Assembly (NCBI GenBank): GCA_016256075.1
Contig: SDVU01000616.1
Location: 1-11,868 of the forward strand
Origin: Dictyocoela muelleri
Lineage: Eukaryota; Microsporidia
Direction: 5' to 3'
Length of the DNA stretch: 11,868 bases
Shown here: positions 8,343 to 11,868 of the stretch, piece by piece
Numbering within the stretch: the first letter of the stretch is position 1
Layout of the letters: each line of letters opens with the position of its first letter
Notes under the pieces: model-generated
What the model was told of the DNA's origin: nothing
What the model saw: the letters and a program-made list of their open reading frames with translations, nothing else
The model's database searches: none
Program-made: the position numbers and the translations under genes

Positions 8343-8757
8343 GTAGTAAAATCCATTATAAGACTCTTTTATTTTTATGTTAAATAGCCATTATTTCTGA
8401 TGCACTTTTTGTATTCGAAGTGATGCTACTCCACAATAGTGTGTATAACAATTTAGAAAGATTTTCGAAGGACCTACTTATTTAAATTTATTCAATCTCG
8501 TTAATAATTAGAGTTTTATAGGTAAAATTAAGATTTTTATTAATCATATATATTTTTAAAAATGTCACAAATTTGCCTGGTTAAACTAAAGTGTTTTCAC
8601 ATTTCTCTAATAAAAAAAATAGGTTCACGTAAATGTTATTTGGGCATTTCTAGACAGATGAACTTTTAAGCCTTTTTATAAATTCTTTTATATCTATAAA
8701 ATATTATATTATGGGTAATCAGTTTTTTAATTTGATAACAACCAACCTACATATTAA
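8343..8757. other. Unassigned AT-rich spacer
   Basis: There is no coding, RNA or repeat signal that I can support in the 415 bases between the LTR element and the Ginger-like element. Short frames here are interrupted and do not resemble known proteins. Confidence 0.5.
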
Positions 8758-8803
8758 TGTGACGGGATTTAGGATGACCCGGGTCTATGGGTACACCTTT
8801 TTT
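8758..8803 (+). repeat. Left terminal inverted repeat of Ginger-like element
   Basis: It begins TGTGACGGGATT, contains the 10-base palindrome GACCCGGGTC (8776-8785) and ends TATGGGTACACC followed by a T run. It matches the reverse complement of 10513-10557 with a few substitutions and one small gap. Confidence 0.9.
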
Positions 8804-9004
8804 AAAAAAAATAATAAAAATATTTTTCTAAATAAAATATTTATATTTTTTTTTAAAAAAATTAATTTGACAGCAAAAAGTTTTTTACATTTGAGATATA
8901 GGTATTATTTTAATTTTTTTAAAAAAAATAAAAAATAAAATAAGTAACTGTTTTTAATTATAAAATATAAGAATCTTATATATCTCATAATTCAATCAAT
9001 AGGT

Positions 9005-10340
9005 TCTAAATCTCGCGTAGACTACCCCGATATTAATATATTCCCATTATTATCTGATCTTATGCAGCAATTCCCGACATTGTCGAAACTTATTATAGAA
9101 TAAATTCTTGTATCGAGATGATCATAAAGAGCCAATCTTCTCGTATTTCTATTATTATCCAAATGCGTTCTTCTTGTTACCTTTTGTCTAACTAGAAGTG
9201 TTATCGTGTCATTAGGACAAATACTTCTTCTTATCATTCTTTATGAAGCCATATCACTGTTATAAATAGCCAGATATCTAATAATTTGCAAATCATCAAT
9301 ATTCCAAGAATCATATATAATGGTATCATTTACAGCGTTCATATCGGATTGAATATAGTTATCTATTTCAGATAAATAATTGTTTAAAGCATCTTCGCTA
9401 TACTGTCATTCTAAACAATTGTCTACCGAGCTTCCAAACCTTAATGTGAATGGAGAATGCCTGGTTGTTTTATGTACATAACAACTATAAGAATATGTTA
9501 TGTCTTTATACACAGATGACAATTTACCCGGTATATTCAGACTATAACAGTTACTACTTATACTAAATTTCAAAGTATTATTTAACGTTCGATTTTACCT
9601 TGAATCCATGGACATCGTGTTCTTCCTCTGATATGCCTTATATTATATTTTTCGCATAAGTTATCATAAGATTGTTGGCAAATTCCCTTCTGTTATCAGT
9701 ATGAATTATGAATGGTTGACCAAACGTTAAAATCTTTCTTTTATTGCCGATATTACTTCATCAGCACCTTTTGTTCTTAATGCAGAGGTCCAAGCGTATT
9801 TATAGAAACTGTCGATACCGAACAGTAACCAACTATAACCATCATTAATTTCTGAATATCGCCTTAAATAATAAAATCAAATGAGAACCTTTCTTTTATA
9901 AAATATGCTCGTATAGGTGTAATAGGTGGGGGCGTATTCATAAAATTTCGTGCCCTACATTGCAAACAACTACTTAAGATTTCTTCAATTTCAGATCTAT
10001 TGTAATTATATAGTTTAGGTATTCAAAAAATTAGTTAATCTATGTCTCCCTGGATGTCTGTTTTCAACATGAATTAATCGTAAAAAATCGTTTTTAGATT
10101 CATTTTTTACTATAGTAAAAAATATTAACACCAACGTTGGTGTTTTTTTATAATAGGTGTTTACTCTATCATTTTATTTAATACCAAATTTTCTAGATAA
10201 AGATTTAAAATTTCTTCTGTCATTTTTATTCTGTAAACGATCAGGTAGCAATATAAATTTAAGAAAATAATAAACTTCGGCATGTTGGATATTATTTAAT
10301 TGAAAAGTGTCATAGAAGGGGCAAAAATAAAAAATCTAGT
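9005..10340 (-). pseudogene. Integrase-like transposase of Ginger-like element, broken
   Basis: This would have been the transposase of the 8758-10557 element. From N- to C-terminal on the minus strand there are several readable parts. A zinc-binding region has HPGRHRL near 10050 and SSCLQC near 9980. An rve-type DDE core has the first Asp in GIDSFYKYAW near 9812, the second in HTDN near 9696 and the Glu in QGKIER near 9589, the last two about 35 residues apart. A TRHSPFTLRFG motif lies near 9450. The C-terminal block (9022-9237) has NDTITLLVRQ and resembles the GPY/F or SH3-like tail of gypsy-type integrases. The reading frame has several breaks, so no functional protein is expected. The N-terminal end (about 10060-10340) is poorly defined. 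The Ginger assignment is moderate and the integrase-like nature is strong. Confidence 0.82.
10103..10144. repeat. Pair of perfect palindromes
   Basis: TTTTTTACTATAGTAAAAAA (10103-10122) is a perfect 20-base palindrome. Four bases later, AACACCAACGTTGGTGTT (10127-10144) is a perfect 18-base palindrome. They lie within the N-terminal part of the decayed transposase. The second has a GC-bearing core and is unlikely by composition alone. Confidence 0.85.
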
Positions 10341-10512
10341 TATAACATAAAAAAAGATTTCATTTATAATTATATCAAAAACACAACAAAAAATAATCTA
10401 TTCTCTGAAAAATTCTAATTTCAATTTTATAAATACATTTATAAATCATTTTTTATTTAAAACCATTATTTCACTTTTCAATTTTTTTTTCAATTTTTAA
10501 AAAAAAAAATTC

Positions 10513-10557
10513 AAAAAGGGTGTACCCATAGACTCGGGTCTTCATAATCCCGTGACA
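10513..10557 (-). repeat. Right terminal inverted repeat of Ginger-like element
   Basis: Read on the minus strand it begins TGTCACGGGATT and carries GACCCGAGTC followed by TATGGGTACACCC. It pairs with 8758-8803. Confidence 0.9.
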
Positions 10558-11868
10558 TTTAATATAAATTTATTCATTTCTGTGATTTATAGCAAATATC
10601 GATAATATTAGATAATACATAATGGTTATTTGCGATTTATTCAGTTCTAATAGTCAATGCCAAGTCGAATTTTCTTTTTTTTTATATCAGAATTGTAAAT
10701 AATAATAGAATAGATTCCATCTCACAATTATTATTTTCTGTTTTTTTATCGTATAAGCTAGTTATCTCTTTTTAGGTTTTAAAAATATTCGATAAGGTTT
10801 TTAAAAAATATTCTATTATTCACGAGGTAAATTTTTTGCTTAACACGCTTTATAAATTATACTTAATAATATTTATTTTACTTTTATTATATGCGGCAAC
10901 CTTTAGAGAGTACATGTTCAATTGATAGATGTAATGTTTATTTTTTATCAGTAATATTTCTACAACGTTCCTTTTATTAAAATTTAGGACCTCAATCTAA
11001 CATAAATTATATGTAAAGTTGTTTACCGCAATCTAAATAACTTTGTTTTATAAAAAAAATCACATGGAATAAAATTATTTTGTTATGTTTTAATTTTTTT
11101 ATTTTTTCATTGTAAATATTCTAATAAGCGTTTTAGAGTTTTTTATATTGCTAGCATTAGTTTTTTTAAATCCTGTAATTGATTCGGCTTTAAATTTCAT
11201 TTTTTCGCTATCTTCTGATTTTTAATTTTTTTAAATCGTAAACAAAGAAATAACACGATTATATTTAACTCTTCTTGACCCTTAAACGATTTGGGGGGGA
11301 AAAAAAAATTACATTTTTATTTTTCAAAAAAATGAATTTTTTTTACAAAAAATGTGTGAAAAATATTTTTTTGAAAATTTTAAAAAATGAATGGAAGAAT
11401 AAATTTTGAGATTCTAAAAAAAAATCCATGCTTTTTATGAATTTTTAAATTTTCCAAAAGGGGTCAAAATTTTTGTTATTACCAACATTACGCCCCCCTC
11501 TAAAAAATATCGAAACCACGCAATATGGAATTGACAAAGGGTATATAATTTGCTCTATATAATTTTAAATACATATCATAAAACCGGTTTTCAATACGCT
11601 GCACGAGAACTCACCACTAGCCTACCGTCACTCATCGTGAGAACTTGCCACGAAATTTTTTTTAATAAAAAATATAGCAATTTCTATTTTTAAAAAGAAT
11701 ATTTAATTCTAACGTATTTTAGACACTATCTCTAGAAAATTTTTTGAAATTACTAAATATAGAAATTTCAAAGTATAAAAAAAAATTTGTATTAATTGGT
11801 ATTTTTGAAATCGATTTTTCATATAATATGGCTCATAAATTTTATATAAAAACTGATTTCTACAATAT
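10558..11868. other. Unassigned AT-rich region to window end
   Basis: I find no gene, RNA or bounded element in these 1,311 bases. Stops are frequent in all frames. A less AT-rich patch at about 11580-11655 includes the palindrome AAAACCGGTTTT (11580-11591) and two GAGAACT-containing blocks about 35 bases apart, but no tRNA-like fold is apparent. G and C homopolymers at about 11292 and 11491 bracket an A/T-rich stretch without convincing terminal repeats. Confidence 0.5.

Larger units (their letters stand above)
8758..10557 (-). mobile_element. Integrase-type (Ginger-like) DNA transposon, decayed
   Basis: The element is 1,800 bp with terminal inverted repeats of about 45 bp that begin TGT(G/C)ACGGGATT and share GTCTATGGGTACACC. 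It therefore has TGT...ACA ends but no LTRs. The minus strand between them carries a decayed integrase-like transposase with zinc-binding, DDE and C-terminal GPY/F-like parts and no trace of gag, protease or reverse transcriptase. A DNA transposon with a gypsy-like integrase and TGT...ACA ends fits the Ginger group. This is inference from architecture; related KRBA2-like integrase families are an alternative. TTAA borders the left end directly and lies one base beyond the right end, so the target duplication is ambiguous. The gene has several breaks. Confidence 0.82.

Noticed and set aside
8711-8938. 75-residue plus-strand open frame
   Set aside because: It spans the left terminal repeat and the poly-A/T subterminal region of the Ginger-like element. 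The Lys/Asn/Phe runs are a product of composition.
11106-11225. Short minus-strand open frame of about 33 codons from an ATG
   Set aside because: Too short, with no recognisable motif. It is surrounded by stops in AT-rich DNA, where such frames are expected by chance.
11281-11510. Possible small element bracketed by a G run (about 11292) and a C run (about 11491)
   Set aside because: Beyond the homopolymer runs the flanks do not form a convincing inverted repeat, and no target duplication is visible.
11580-11655. Possible tRNA or other RNA gene in a less AT-rich patch
   Set aside because: I could not find a cloverleaf, a T-arm motif or an anticodon stem, so the raised GC content is not enough.

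Overview
The window is an AT-rich stretch of eukaryotic repeat DNA in which I find no intact gene and no credible host gene. Everything recognisable is a transposable element or part of one. Three protein-coding elements lie one after another, all with decayed coding sequence on the minus strand. They are a pogo/Tigger-type DNA transposon (1521-3483), a Ty3/gypsy-type LTR retrotransposon fossil (3577-8342) and an integrase-type (Ginger-like) DNA transposon (8758-10557). A fourth, non-coding element of about 665 bp (6529-7193) is inserted inside the retrotransposon. A nested fold-back repeat fills the first 670 bases.

The mix of families, the long A/T runs and the Lys/Asn/Ile-rich residual protein sequence fit a repeat-rich, AT-rich unicellular parasite genome such as a large-genome microsporidian. 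This is inference: no host gene, rRNA or tRNA is present to fix the organism. The readable blocks make sense with the standard genetic code.

Layout: 1-667 nested inverted repeats, probably running past the window start; 668-1518 unassigned; 1521-3483 pogo/Tigger element with a TA target duplication, about 24-bp terminal repeats and 17-bp subterminal arrays; 3486-3576 unassigned spacer; 3577-8342 LTR element in the order (minus strand) LTR, gag zinc knuckle, protease, reverse transcriptase, RNase H, integrase, LTR, with the nested element sitting in the protease part; 8343-8757 unassigned; 8758-10557 Ginger-like element with TGT...ACA terminal repeats of about 45 bp; 10558-11868 unassigned AT-rich DNA.

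No genes work together here in an operon or pathway sense. The most unusual sequence features are the short-period tandem arrays (17 bp and 16 bp) that repeat the terminal motif inside two different transposons. In the pogo element both arrays point the same way instead of being mirrored. A short motif is also shared between that element and the nested one.
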